Of a stretch of 21,562 nt of DNA, positions 7,239 to 15,626 are shown one piece after another (positions within the stretch are counted from its first letter, which is position 1; each line of letters starts with the position of its first letter). The stretch comes from a virus. The position numbers and the translations under genes were made by a program. Below the pieces are notes generated by a model that saw only the letters and a program-made list of their open reading frames with translations, was not told the DNA's origin and ran no database searches. The stretch lies in the IMG/VR virus record IMGVR_UViG_3300037585_002020, positions 1-21,562 of that record. One strand, 5' to 3'.

Positions 7239-7465
7239 ATAAAGATATTCGTAAGATATCTATTGGGCCTGATTACAAGGGTGGAGCGATGCATTATATT
7301 GTTGGTCAACCTGTTTTAAATGGAGCGTATAAGATTCACCATATTAGGCATGAACAGGATACCCAATCTATTTTAATTTGGATAGAAAAAGAAAAGACTG
7401 TTGTCTTATGGAAAGAGTTTCGTGAGACGATGCCTATTTCTGTGGAGTACAACATAAACTTTTAA
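7235..7465 (+). CDS. Conserved small protein of unknown function
   Basis: A 76-residue protein beginning MNKDIRKISIGPDYKGGAMH, followed by Y-I-V-G-Q-P-V and alternating hydrophobic strands ending in a Trp-rich stretch (I-L-I-W-I-E-K-E and V-V-L-W-K-E-F). It is likely an all-beta, SH3-like small protein (inference). I recall related proteins beside terminase genes of aquatic phages, without assigned function. Translation is probably coupled at both ends: its ATG overlaps the previous stop (ATGA) and its TAA overlaps the next ATG by one base. No metal-binding or catalytic motif is visible. Confidence 0.6.
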   Translation: MNKDIRKISIGPDYKGGAMHYIVGQPVLNGAYKIHHIRHEQDTQSILIWIEKEKTVVLWKEFRETMPISVEYNINF

Positions 7466-8034
7466 TGAAATCACCTTTCAATTTTATAGTCCAACCTGCT
7501 TTAGGTAGGCGTTACTCCAATACAAAAAAAATTGGAGGGATAGACCTTATTATAAGCACCTCTGAAGAAGATGCTTCAGCCTCTAATCGTGAGGCTATAG
7601 TAAAAGAGTTGCCTATAGGCTATAGTGGTCCTATTAAAGTGGGAGATACTTTACTTGTTCACCACAATGTCTTTAAGTTCTATAATGATATAAAAGGTAA
7701 AAGAAAAAGTGGGAAGAGTTTTTTCCGTGACGACCTTTTTTTTGTGGATACCGACCAATTTTTTCTATATAAACAAGATGGGGTATGGCATTCTCATGAC
7801 CGTTTTTGTTTTGTTAAGCCTATCCCTATAGAAAAATCTTTGTTATCTAAACCCGGCACTGAAGAGCCTCTTATGGGAGTTATGGAATACCCTAATAAGT
7901 ATCTTCTAAGCCAAGGAGTAAATAAAGGGACTAAGATATCTTTTACTCCCGATTCTGAGTATCCTTTTAATATCGAAGGAGAGAAGCTATATAGGATATA
8001 TGACCATCAAATAACTATGGCACATGGAAGCTGA
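7465..8034 (+). CDS. Probable GroES-like co-chaperonin, two-domain
   Basis: A 189-residue protein that reads like a GroES-type beta barrel followed by a second degenerate copy. The first half has a beta start F-N-F-I-V-Q-P (residues 5-11), G-G-I-D (24-27), the barrel signature I-K-V-G-D-T-L-L-V (57-65) and F-F-L-Y-K (99-103), resembling GroES GGI...VKVGDKVL...ILRE. The second half restarts with F-C-F-V-K-P-I-P (114-121), then E-P-L-M-G-V-M, K-G-T-K-I-S-F and L-Y-R-I-Y-D-H-Q-I. The first half has a long loop (residues ~76-90) instead of a compact mobile loop. T4 gp31 is a precedent for phage co-chaperonins in capsid folding, so helping the host chaperonin fold the capsid protein is a reasonable hypothesis. 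Pattern-based, no search made. Confidence 0.55.
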   Translation: MKSPFNFIVQPALGRRYSNTKKIGGIDLIISTSEEDASASNREAIVKELPIGYSGPIKVGDTLLVHHNVFKFYNDIKGKRKSGKSFFRDDLFFVDTDQFFLYKQDGVWHSHDRFCFVKPIPIEKSLLSKPGTEEPLMGVMEYPNKYLLSQGVNKGTKISFTPDSEYPFNIEGEKLYRIYDHQITMAHGS

Positions 8035-8308
8035 AGAGTTAAAAACCAAAATTATTGCCGCAGGGAAAAGGGCGGTGGAGCAGCTTATTAAAGTGGCGCA
8101 AGAAGATATAATTAAACCCGACCCTGAGGATGAATTAGCTGCCGATAGATTGAAGAACGCTGCCGCTACCAAGAAGCTATGCATTTTTGATGCGTTTGAT
8201 ATATTGGCTAAAATTGAAGTCGAGCAAGAAAACCTTAACTTAGCAGGTAGTAACGGAAGTCGCACCGATAGCAAGCAGGGATTTGCAGAACAAAGAGCAA
8301 AAAAATAA
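8024..8308 (+). CDS. Candidate terminase small subunit
   Basis: A 94-residue acidic, helical protein encoded immediately before, and possibly overlapping, the large terminase. Key stretches are E-E-L-K-T-K-I-I-A-A-G-K-R-A-V, D-P-E-D-E-L-A-A-D-R-L-K-N-A-A-A-T-K-K and F-D-A-F-D-I-L-A-K-I, separated by breaks typical of a helical bundle. I recall close relatives of the ADRLKNAAATKK segment directly upstream of large terminases in Bacteroidota phages. Position, size and helical content suit a small terminase subunit, which would recognise phage DNA and stimulate the large subunit. No helix-turn-helix can be shown with confidence. It overlaps the preceding gene by 11 bases in another frame. Confidence 0.5.
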   Translation: MEAEELKTKIIAAGKRAVEQLIKVAQEDIIKPDPEDELAADRLKNAAATKKLCIFDAFDILAKIEVEQENLNLAGSNGSRTDSKQGFAEQRAKK

Positions 8309-8348
8309 ATTATATACGACGGTACATAAGCTAGTTCCGACTAATGTT

Positions 8349-10529
8349 ATGTCCAATAAAAACCGTGCGAAAACATGGCAATACGGATACAATGATAAGT
8401 ATGGCATTATAGTTATTTCTACAACCGGACAGTTAGGAGAGATAATACATGTATCAGGAATAAATATTGGACTTCCTCCTGTACCTACAGACATTCCGTG
8501 TGAGGGGAAAAAAGACCAACAGTATTGGGTGCGTGGCGTCTTACCTAAACCTTTATCTCGGATACCTTCTATATTTCAATGGAATGAAATGCCTGCAGGA
8601 TTTAAAGATAGATGGATAGATTATATAGAGACTGAATTTGACCGTAGAGAACAAGGCCATTGGTTTATGAACAATGGTATCCCTACTTATATAACAGGAG
8701 CTCACTATATGTATTTACAATGGGCTACTATAGATGTAGGGTTCCCGGAGTTCCGTGAAGCAAATAGAGTTTTCTTTTTATTTTGGGAAGCTTGTAAAGC
8801 TGATAATAGATGTTTTGGTATGTCGTACCTAAAAATTAGGCGTTCAGGATTTTCTTTTATGGGGTCTTCTGAGTGTGTGAATGTAGGAAGTTTAGCTAAA
8901 GACTCTAGAGTAGGTATACTTTCTAAAACGGGTGCAGATGCGAAAAAGATGTTTACTGATAAGGTGGTTCCTATATCTAATAGATTGCCTTTTTTCTTTA
9001 AGCCTATACAAGATGGTATGGATAAACCTAAAACGGAGTTAGCCTTTAGGATACCTGCCTCTAAGATTACAAAAAAGAATATGCATCTTTTGTCCGTTAA
9101 CGAGTTGGATGGATTGGATACTACTATTGATTGGAAGAATACAGACGATAACTCTTACGATGGAGAGAAGCTTTTACTTCTTGTCCATGACGAGAGTGGA
9201 AAATGGATTAAGCCTAATAATATCTTAAACAATTGGCGTGTTACAAAAACATGTTTACGTTTAGGAAGTCGTATTATTGGAAAGTGTTTGATGGGTTCTA
9301 CTTCTAACGCTTTAAATAAGGGAGGGAGTAATTTTAAGAAATTATATGAAGACTCAAATACAAGTCTCCGTAGTGGAAATGGACAGACTCGCAGCGGTAT
9401 GTACTCTTTATTTATTCCTATGGAATATAATATGGAGGGATTTATTGACCGATTTGGAGAACCTGTAATTGATACTCCTCTCAAACCTGTTAAAGGGATA
9501 GATGATTTAATGATTAAGTCGGGAGCCTTAGAGTATTGGGAAGCTGAAGTAGAGTCTTTAAAGAACGACCCTGACGCTTTAAATGAATTTTATAGACAGT
9601 TCCCTCGCACGGAGTCCCATGCTTTTAGAGATGAAAGTAAGTCTTCTTTATTTAACCTCACTAAAATCTATCAGCAGTTAGATTATGCTGAAGCTTTAAT
9701 ACGGGAACAGTATGTTACTCGTGGGTCTTTCGGATGGAAAGATGGAAAGATAGATTCTAAGGTGGTGTTCTATCCTGACAATCGTGGGAGGTTTAAGGTA
9801 AGTTGGACTCCTAAAGGTCCCTTACAAAATCAGTGGACAGAACGGAATGGGGTAAAATATCCTGCCAACGAACATATGGGTGCTTTCGGATGTGACTCTT
9901 ATGATATCTCCGGAGTAGTAGGAGGGGGTGGCTCTAATGGAGCGTTACATGGATTAACAAAGTTTCACATGGATGAAGGACCTACTAATGAGTTTTTTTT
10001 AGAGTATGTAGCTAGACCCCAAACCGCAGAGATATTTTTCGAAGAGGTGCTTATGGCTTGTGTATTCTATGGTATGCCTATCCTTATAGAGAATAATAAA
10101 CCTAGATTGCTTTATCACTTTAAGAACAGAGGGTATAGAGGATTTTGTATGAACCGTCCGGATAAGCGTTATAATAAACTTTCAAAAACTGAGCGAGAGT
10201 TAGGGGGTATGCCCAACTCTTCCGAAGATGTTAAGCAAGCTCATGCCTCAGCGATTGAATCGTATATAGAAAAATATATAGGGATAGATTTAGAAGGGTC
10301 ATTTAGAGATTCTGATGAGATGGGAACGATGCCTTTTGTAAGGACATTAGAGGATTGGGCTAAGTTTGATATTAGTAATAGAACAAAGTATGACGCTACT
10401 ATTAGCTCCGGTCTTGCGATAATGGCAACCCAAAAACATTTGTATACTCCCGAACAAAAGCAGAAAAAAATAAGCCTTACCTTCGCTAAGTATAGAAATA
10501 GTGGAACAATAAGCGAAATAATTAGATGA
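8349..10529 (+). CDS. terL: Terminase large subunit
   Basis: The DNA-packaging motor: an N-terminal ATPase plus a C-terminal RNase H-fold nuclease, docking on the portal. Numbering is from ATG 8349 (726 aa). A TTG at 8283 would add 22 residues and overlap the previous gene; the true start is uncertain. An unusual P-loop-like K-I-R-R-S-G-F-S-F-M-G lies at ~162-172, where Phe replaces the usual Lys of GK(S/T). Walker B is L-L-L-L-V-H-D-E with Asp281/Glu282. A coupling-type G-S-T-S-N-A follows at ~316-321. The nuclease triad is likely Asp516 (F-G-C-D-S-Y-D), Glu581 (I-L-I-E-N-N) and Asp682 (K-Y-D-A-T-I). Length and motif wording fit crAss-like terminases as I recall them. The stop overlaps the portal start as ATGA. 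Confidence 0.95.
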   Translation: MSNKNRAKTWQYGYNDKYGIIVISTTGQLGEIIHVSGINIGLPPVPTDIPCEGKKDQQYWVRGVLPKPLSRIPSIFQWNEMPAGFKDRWIDYIETEFDRREQGHWFMNNGIPTYITGAHYMYLQWATIDVGFPEFREANRVFFLFWEACKADNRCFGMSYLKIRRSGFSFMGSSECVNVGSLAKDSRVGILSKTGADAKKMFTDKVVPISNRLPFFFKPIQDGMDKPKTELAFRIPASKITKKNMHLLSVNELDGLDTTIDWKNTDDNSYDGEKLLLLVHDESGKWIKPNNILNNWRVTKTCLRLGSRIIGKCLMGSTSNALNKGGSNFKKLYEDSNTSLRSGNGQTRSGMYSLFIPMEYNMEGFIDRFGEPVIDTPLKPVKGIDDLMIKSGALEYWEAEVESLKNDPDALNEFYRQFPRTESHAFRDESKSSLFNLTKIYQQLDYAEALIREQYVTRGSFGWKDGKIDSKVVFYPDNRGRFKVSWTPKGPLQNQWTERNGVKYPANEHMGAFGCDSYDISGVVGGGGSNGALHGLTKFHMDEGPTNEFFLEYVARPQTAEIFFEEVLMACVFYGMPILIENNKPRLLYHFKNRGYRGFCMNRPDKRYNKLSKTERELGGMPNSSEDVKQAHASAIESYIEKYIGIDLEGSFRDSDEMGTMPFVRTLEDWAKFDISNRTKYDATISSGLAIMATQKHLYTPEQKQKKISLTFAKYRNSGTISEIIR

Positions 10530-12961
10530 AAAATGTCAAAATAAACATATCTTCTGTAGGTTTTCCTAGTCAATTTGTGTCTGATGCAGAGAAAGCAACC
10601 GTAGAATTTGGCTTGCAAATTGGACAGGCTATTCAATATGAGTGGTTTAAAAAGACAAGTAATCAATGTAGATTTTATACCCAAGCACGAGATTTCAATC
10701 GGTTACGTTTGTATGCTCGTGGAGAACAGTCTATTGCAAAATATAAAAACGAACTTGCCGTTGATGGAGATTTATCTTATCTAAATTTAGATTGGACGCC
10801 GGTTCCTATCCTTCCTAAGTTTGTAGATATTGTCGTCAATGGTATGTCTGAGCGCTTATTTAAAGTTAAGGCGTATGCTCAAGATGCTTTGTCTCAATCT
10901 AAGCGGAGTAAGTATCAGAATATGATTGAGGGACAGATAGCGGCTAAACCTATACTTGAGACTATTCAACAGAAAACAGGAGTAGATACCTTTATAATGC
11001 CTCCTGAAGAGTTGCCTACTTCCGATGAGGAACTACAACTGTATATGCAATTGAACTATAAACCTGCTATTGAAATTGCAGAAGAGGAAGCTATCAATAC
11101 TATTTTTGATGAGAATCACTATGAGGATATTAGACGCCGATTAGACTATGACATTATGGTGTTAGGTATCTCAGTAGCCAAACACGAATTTTTACCCGGC
11201 ACAGGAGTTAAACTCTCTTATGTAGACCCTGCAAATGTAGTTTATAGTTATACCGAAAACCCACAGTTTAAAGACTGCTTCTATTGGGGAGAGATAAAAA
11301 CTATACCCATTATTGAGTTGCTAAAGATAGACCCCACTCTTACAAAAGAAGATTTAGAAGAGATTTCTAAAAGTGGTCAAAGTTGGTATGACTATTATAA
11401 CGTTGCTCAGTATTATGATAATGATATCTTTTATCGTGACACTACAACTCTAATGTATTTCAATTATAAGACCACTAAAAAGATTGTATATAAGAAGAAA
11501 AATTTAGAGGGAGGAGGTTCTAGGATGATTGAGAAAGATGACCAATTCAATCCTCCCGTAGATATGATGGAAGAGGGAAGTTTTGAGAAAGTAGAGAAGA
11601 CTATTGATATATGGTATGATGGGGTTATGGTTATGGGGACTAATATCATCCTTAAGTGGGAAGCGGCAGAGAATATGGTTCGACCTAAGTCAGCTTCGCA
11701 GTATGCTATCCCTAACTACGTGGCTTCTGCTCCTCGTATGTATAAGGGAGTTATAGAGTCTTTAACACGTAGGATGATTCCTTTTGCTGACTTGATTCAG
11801 ATAACTCACTTAAAACTACAACAAGTAATATCTAGAGTAGTCCCTGATGGAGTATATATAGATGCTGACGGGTTAAACGAGGTAGATTTAGGAACGGGTA
11901 ATGCATATAACCCTGAGGATGCTTTAAGATTATACTTCCAAACAGGTTCTGTTGTGGGTAGAAGTTATACCCAAGAAGGAGATTATAACCAAGGGAAAGT
12001 TCCTATTACACAGCTTACAGCTAGTTCAGGGGCAGGAAAAGCGCAGATGCTTATACAAAACATGAATCATTATCTGCAGATGATTCGTGATGTAACGGGA
12101 CTTAACGAAGCTCGTGACGGTTCTACTCCTGACCCCTATTCTTTAGTTGGGGTGCAGAAATTAGCAGCTTTAAATTCTAATACCGCTACACGACATATTT
12201 TAGACTCAAGCCTTTATATGTACAGAAGTTTAGCAGAAAGTTTAACGTATAGAGTCTCAGATATCTTACAATATGCTGATTTTAAAGAAGAGTTTGCCAA
12301 TCAGATTGGAAAATATAACGTTAGTATCCTGAAGGATATTAACGATTTATATATATACGACTTTGGAATCTTTATCGAGATAGCTCCTGATGAAGAGCAG
12401 AAAGCACAGCTTGAAGCCAATATCAATATGGCTTTATCTAAAGGAGATATTAATCTTGAGGATGCTATTGATATCCGTGAGATACGAAATCTTAAGTTAG
12501 CTAACCAACTTCTTAAAATGAAGCGTATAGCTAAAGAAGAGAGAGAAGAACAGATGCAAATGCAACAACAAGCTATGCAATCTCAACAAGCTCTTAAATC
12601 TCAAGAGATGGCTCAACAATTAGCTATGCAACAAAGTCAAATGGAGATTCAAGGTAAGATGCAGCTTAAACAAGCTGAGGTAGCTTTCGATATTGAGAAG
12701 ATGAACAACGAGGCTCAACTGAAAGAAAAACTTATGGATGTGGAGTTTAATTATCAGCTGCAATTGCGTGATATGACTGAAACTAATATCCAAACGAGAG
12801 AAGAACAAAAAGAAGCAGCTAAGTCAGATAGGATTAGTCAACAGAATACTCAGCAGTCTAAACTTATCAATCAACGGAAGAATAATTTACCTGCACAGAA
12901 TTTTGAATCTAATGAAGATAGCTTGGATGGGTTTGACCTTGCTCAGTTCAATCCAAGGTAA
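10526..12961 (+). CDS. Portal protein
   Basis: An 811-residue protein directly after the large terminase and overlapping it by 4 bases; size and position fit the long portal proteins of crAss-like phages. It should form the dodecameric ring at one capsid vertex, through which DNA enters and on which the connector rings assemble. Recognisable stretches include W-T-P-V-P-I-L-P-K-F-V-D-I-V-V-N-G-M (about 92-109), K-L-S-Y-V-D-P-A-N-V and R-D-V-T-G-L-N-E-A-R-D-G-S-T-P-D (about 523-538), the last being a conserved portal stem/wing pattern. Residues ~660-780 are extremely rich in Gln, Met, Lys and Glu and should form a long alpha-helical barrel or coiled coil projecting into the head, as in P22 portal. 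The tail end carries N-P-R. No frameshift is seen. Confidence 0.9.
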   Translation: MKNVKINISSVGFPSQFVSDAEKATVEFGLQIGQAIQYEWFKKTSNQCRFYTQARDFNRLRLYARGEQSIAKYKNELAVDGDLSYLNLDWTPVPILPKFVDIVVNGMSERLFKVKAYAQDALSQSKRSKYQNMIEGQIAAKPILETIQQKTGVDTFIMPPEELPTSDEELQLYMQLNYKPAIEIAEEEAINTIFDENHYEDIRRRLDYDIMVLGISVAKHEFLPGTGVKLSYVDPANVVYSYTENPQFKDCFYWGEIKTIPIIELLKIDPTLTKEDLEEISKSGQSWYDYYNVAQYYDNDIFYRDTTTLMYFNYKTTKKIVYKKKNLEGGGSRMIEKDDQFNPPVDMMEEGSFEKVEKTIDIWYDGVMVMGTNIILKWEAAENMVRPKSASQYAIPNYVASAPRMYKGVIESLTRRMIPFADLIQITHLKLQQVISRVVPDGVYIDADGLNEVDLGTGNAYNPEDALRLYFQTGSVVGRSYTQEGDYNQGKVPITQLTASSGAGKAQMLIQNMNHYLQMIRDVTGLNEARDGSTPDPYSLVGVQKLAALNSNTATRHILDSSLYMYRSLAESLTYRVSDILQYADFKEEFANQIGKYNVSILKDINDLYIYDFGIFIEIAPDEEQKAQLEANINMALSKGDINLEDAIDIREIRNLKLANQLLKMKRIAKEEREEQMQMQQQAMQSQQALKSQEMAQQLAMQQSQMEIQGKMQLKQAEVAFDIEKMNNEAQLKEKLMDVEFNYQLQLRDMTETNIQTREEQKEAAKSDRISQQNTQQSKLINQRKNNLPAQNFESNEDSLDGFDLAQFNPR

Positions 12962-12986
12962 GTATAAATTTAGAGTATTTTTAGTG

Positions 12987-12994
12987 TAACTTTG
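12987..12994 (+). promoter_or_regulatory. Bacteroidota-type -7 box TAACTTTG
   Basis: TAACTTTG fits TAnnTTTG and lies 17 bases before the ATG at 13012, in the only sizeable gap of the head gene block. No good TTG -33 match is visible. It would give the scaffold-like and capsid genes their own promoter, separate from terminase and portal, and it is followed by the AATTAAATTAAAT leader at 12996-13008. Confidence 0.55.
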
Positions 12995-13011
12995 TAATTA
13001 AATTAAATCAT

Positions 13012-14097
13012 ATGGAAATGAAAGTGCGTCTTGTAGAGGAAGTAGACCAAAAATCTACTGCTGAAGTGGAATCTTTATTGCTCAAAAAGCATGAGGAAAG
13101 TTTAAAGGATACTCCTGAAGAGGTGGTTTCTGAAGAGGTAGTAGAACCTGTTGTAGAAAAAGAACCACTTGGAGAAGGGGAGCTTTTGTCTATTATTAGC
13201 GAAAGGTTAGGAAGGGAGATTAACTCTTTAGACGATTTAAAAGAGGCGAGAGAAGAGTCCGGAGAAATGGATTCAGAGGTGGCAGCGTTCTTTAAGTACA
13301 AAAAAGAAACGGGCCGTGGTGTCCAAGACTTTGTTCAATTGAACAAAGACTATGACGCTATGAAGCCCGATAATCTTATCAAAGAATATCTAACGGCAAC
13401 GGAAGAAGGACTTGATGAGGAAGATATAAATGCTATGATGGAGGATTATAGTTTTGATGAAGACCTCGATGACGAGAGTGCCATTAGAAAAATCCGACTA
13501 GCAAAAAAGAAAACTATTGCAAAAGCGAAGAAATACTTCGAAGAGGCTAAAGAAAAATACAGTGTTCCCCTTGAGTCAAGTGGGTCGCCTTCTTTAGAAG
13601 ACTCGGAAGAGTATGCTGAGTATAAGCAATATACCGCTAACGCGAAGACTGCTCAGGAAGAGCAAATGCGTAGAAAGACTTGGTTTGACGAGAAAACAAA
13701 CGAAGTATTTGGAAGTGAGTTCAAAGGTTTTGAGTTCAAAGTAAACGACCAACCCTACGTTTTTTCTCCCGGAGATAGGACTGAATTGAAGAAGCAACAG
13801 GAAACACCTATGAATTGGATAAATCAATTTGTAGATGAACAAGGCTTAGTCAAGGATGCCATGGGTTACCATAGGTCACTCGCGATAGCAATGAACCCCG
13901 ATAAATTTGCCAAGTTCTTTTATGAGCAAGGCCAAGCGGAGGCGGTTGATGGAGTTATGCGTAAGACAAAGAATATTAATATGTCTGAACGTAACTCTCC
14001 ACAAAACGCATCACCTTCGGGGGGCATGCAAGTTCGTTCTGTAAACCCTGATTCAGGACGAGGTCTAAAAATAAGAAGTGCACGACGTACTACTTAA
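13012..14097 (+). CDS. Scaffold-like capsid assembly protein
   Basis: A 361-residue, highly charged protein between portal and major capsid, the usual place of a scaffold. The N-terminal ~200 residues are very acidic and helical, with V-S-E-E-V-V-E-P-V-V-E-K and runs of Glu/Asp. The centre (residues ~160-235) is Lys/Glu/Gln-rich and could form a coiled coil. The C-terminus is basic and Gly/Ser-containing (S-G-R-G-L-K-I-R-S-A-R-R-T-T). An acidic helical body with a basic tail matches scaffolds whose basic end holds the capsid shell. No Ser-His-Asp or other protease signature is visible, so a combined protease is not supported. The ATG at 13012 has a TAACTTTG box 17 bases upstream; a second in-frame ATG lies at 13018. 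A minor internal head protein is the alternative. Confidence 0.6.
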   Translation: MEMKVRLVEEVDQKSTAEVESLLLKKHEESLKDTPEEVVSEEVVEPVVEKEPLGEGELLSIISERLGREINSLDDLKEAREESGEMDSEVAAFFKYKKETGRGVQDFVQLNKDYDAMKPDNLIKEYLTATEEGLDEEDINAMMEDYSFDEDLDDESAIRKIRLAKKKTIAKAKKYFEEAKEKYSVPLESSGSPSLEDSEEYAEYKQYTANAKTAQEEQMRRKTWFDEKTNEVFGSEFKGFEFKVNDQPYVFSPGDRTELKKQQETPMNWINQFVDEQGLVKDAMGYHRSLAIAMNPDKFAKFFYEQGQAEAVDGVMRKTKNINMSERNSPQNASPSGGMQVRSVNPDSGRGLKIRSARRTT

Positions 14098-14120
14098 TTA
14101 ACTTTTAATACAAAACTATT

Positions 14121-15575
14121 ATGGCAATAAAAGCCGACCCAACATATGCGTTGCAGCCGAGTGCCCAACAGGTACCGACTGAAACGAATTATATTACCGA
14201 CTTCAATTTCTTGAATCAGTATCTTCCTGATACATACGAGAAAGAATTTGAGCGTTACGGTAATCGAACACTCGCTTCTTTCCTACGTATGGTAGGAGCT
14301 GAGATGCCTTCTAACTCTGACCGCATCGAGTGGGCAGAACAAGGAAGATTGCATATTAAATACATCGACGTAGGAACAGCAGCTTCTGATGGAGATTTAG
14401 AAGCTACCTTCCAAGTTAATGATACAGGAGTGCCTGCTTTCACAGGTTCTAATGGTATTGCTATCAGAAAAGGTCAAACTGTTATGATTGTACAGAATGA
14501 CGGTTCAGGAAGTAATAAAGGTATCGTTACTGATGTAACTGTAGCTGATGACACCTTCAAAGTTGCTTTCTATGAAGCAGCAGGTTTAGTGACTGATGGA
14601 ACAGGAGTAGGTAATGCTGATGTAACTGTCTTTATCTACGGTTCTGAGTTCAGAAAAGGAACAGAGGGAATGGTAGGTTCATTAGAAGCTGATGACATCT
14701 TCTTCAATAACTCACCTATCATCATCAAAGATAAGTATGCAGTATCAGGTTCTGATATGGCACAGATTGGATGGGTAGAGGTTACTACAGAGAATGGAGC
14801 TAACGGATACCTATGGTACCTAAAGTCTGAGCATGAAACTCGTCTTCGTTTCGACGATTACTTGGAGACTGCGATGATTGAAGCCGTTCCTGCAGAAACT
14901 GCATCAGGTGCGTCTAACGCAGGTGCAGGTGCAGGTATGAATGCAAACTATGGAAACAAAGGTTCTGAAGGTGTATTCTACGTAGTTAATAACCGTGGAA
15001 ACGTTTGGACAGGAGGAGCTCCCCAAGATTTAGCGTCATGGGATTCTATCATAAGCAGACTTGATAAGCAAGGAGCTATTGAAGAGAATGTTGTTTTCGT
15101 TAACCGTAACTTCGGATTCCAAATTGACGATATGTTAGCTGCACAAAACTCTTACGGAGCGGGTGGTACTTCATATGGTCTTTTCGATAATGATAAGGAG
15201 ATGGCATTGAACCTCGGATTCACAGGATTCCGCAGAGGATATGACTTCTACAAGTCTGATTGGAAATACCTCAACGACCCAACTATGCGTGGTGGCCTAA
15301 GCCAAACTGCAGGTAGTGGAGCGATTGACGGTCTCTTGGTTCCTGCAGGTTCAACATCTGTATATGACCAAATCCTAGGAAAGAACGCGAAGCGTCCATT
15401 CTTACACGTGCGTTACCGTGCGTCTGAGACGGAAGACCGTCGTTACAAGACTTGGATTACAGGTTCTGCAGGAGGAGCTCGTACTAGCGGTCTCGATGCT
15501 ATGGAGGTTCACTTCCTTTCTGAGCGTGCAGTATGCACTTTAGGAGCGAATAACTTCTTTATTTTCGAAGCATAA
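14121..15575 (+). CDS. Major capsid protein (HK97-fold expected)
   Basis: A 484-residue protein in the canonical position after portal and scaffold-like genes; length suits crAss-like major capsid proteins. It should form the icosahedral shell. Early residues include N-Y-I-T-D-F-N-F-L-N-Q-Y-L-P-D. A likely long spine helix lies near L-R-F-D-D-Y-L-E-T-A-M-I-E-A (about 243-256), followed by a Gly/Ala-rich flexible segment (G-A-S-N-A-G-A-G-A-G-M-N). The C-terminal ~60 residues resemble the capsid P-domain end (V-H-F-L-S-E-R-A-V). Codon choice differs strongly from its neighbours: by my count Phe is TTC 23 times and TTT 3 times, whereas the terminase mostly uses TTT. This signals selection for very high expression. 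It is followed by a strong terminator. Identity comes from context and pattern, not a search. Confidence 0.85.
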   Translation: MAIKADPTYALQPSAQQVPTETNYITDFNFLNQYLPDTYEKEFERYGNRTLASFLRMVGAEMPSNSDRIEWAEQGRLHIKYIDVGTAASDGDLEATFQVNDTGVPAFTGSNGIAIRKGQTVMIVQNDGSGSNKGIVTDVTVADDTFKVAFYEAAGLVTDGTGVGNADVTVFIYGSEFRKGTEGMVGSLEADDIFFNNSPIIIKDKYAVSGSDMAQIGWVEVTTENGANGYLWYLKSEHETRLRFDDYLETAMIEAVPAETASGASNAGAGAGMNANYGNKGSEGVFYVVNNRGNVWTGGAPQDLASWDSIISRLDKQGAIEENVVFVNRNFGFQIDDMLAAQNSYGAGGTSYGLFDNDKEMALNLGFTGFRRGYDFYKSDWKYLNDPTMRGGLSQTAGSGAIDGLLVPAGSTSVYDQILGKNAKRPFLHVRYRASETEDRRYKTWITGSAGGARTSGLDAMEVHFLSERAVCTLGANNFFIFEA

Positions 15576-15590
15576 TCTATATATGATAAT

Positions 15591-15626
15591 GGGACGAGGG
15601 TTCAAACCCTCGTCCTTTTATTTTTT
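15591..15626 (+). terminator. Strong intrinsic terminator after major capsid gene
   Basis: GGACGAGGGT (15592-15601) pairs perfectly with ACCCTCGTCC (15606-15615) across a TCAA loop. The 10-bp GC-rich stem is followed by TTTTATTTTTT. This is the best-formed terminator in the window and should end the capsid transcript. Confidence 0.9.

Noticed and set aside
8283-8348. TTG start adding 22 residues to the large terminase.
   Set aside because: Not fully excluded, but TTG is rare, overlaps the preceding gene by 26 bases and has no spaced Shine-Dalgarno; ATG 8349 begins just before the conserved W-Q-Y-G-Y region.
9155-9484. 109-codon minus-strand open frame.
   Set aside because: Antisense to the terminase ATPase region; no recognisable family and no initiation signals.
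9985-10002. Run of eight T bases in the terminase gene as a programmed frameshift site.
   Set aside because: The frame continues intact on both sides, and no alternative frame of useful length or downstream structure is seen.
10241-10684. 147-codon minus-strand open frame.
   Set aside because: Lies wholly antisense to the terminase and portal coding regions, Cys/Ile/Leu-rich as expected for a shadow frame, with no leader or promoter.
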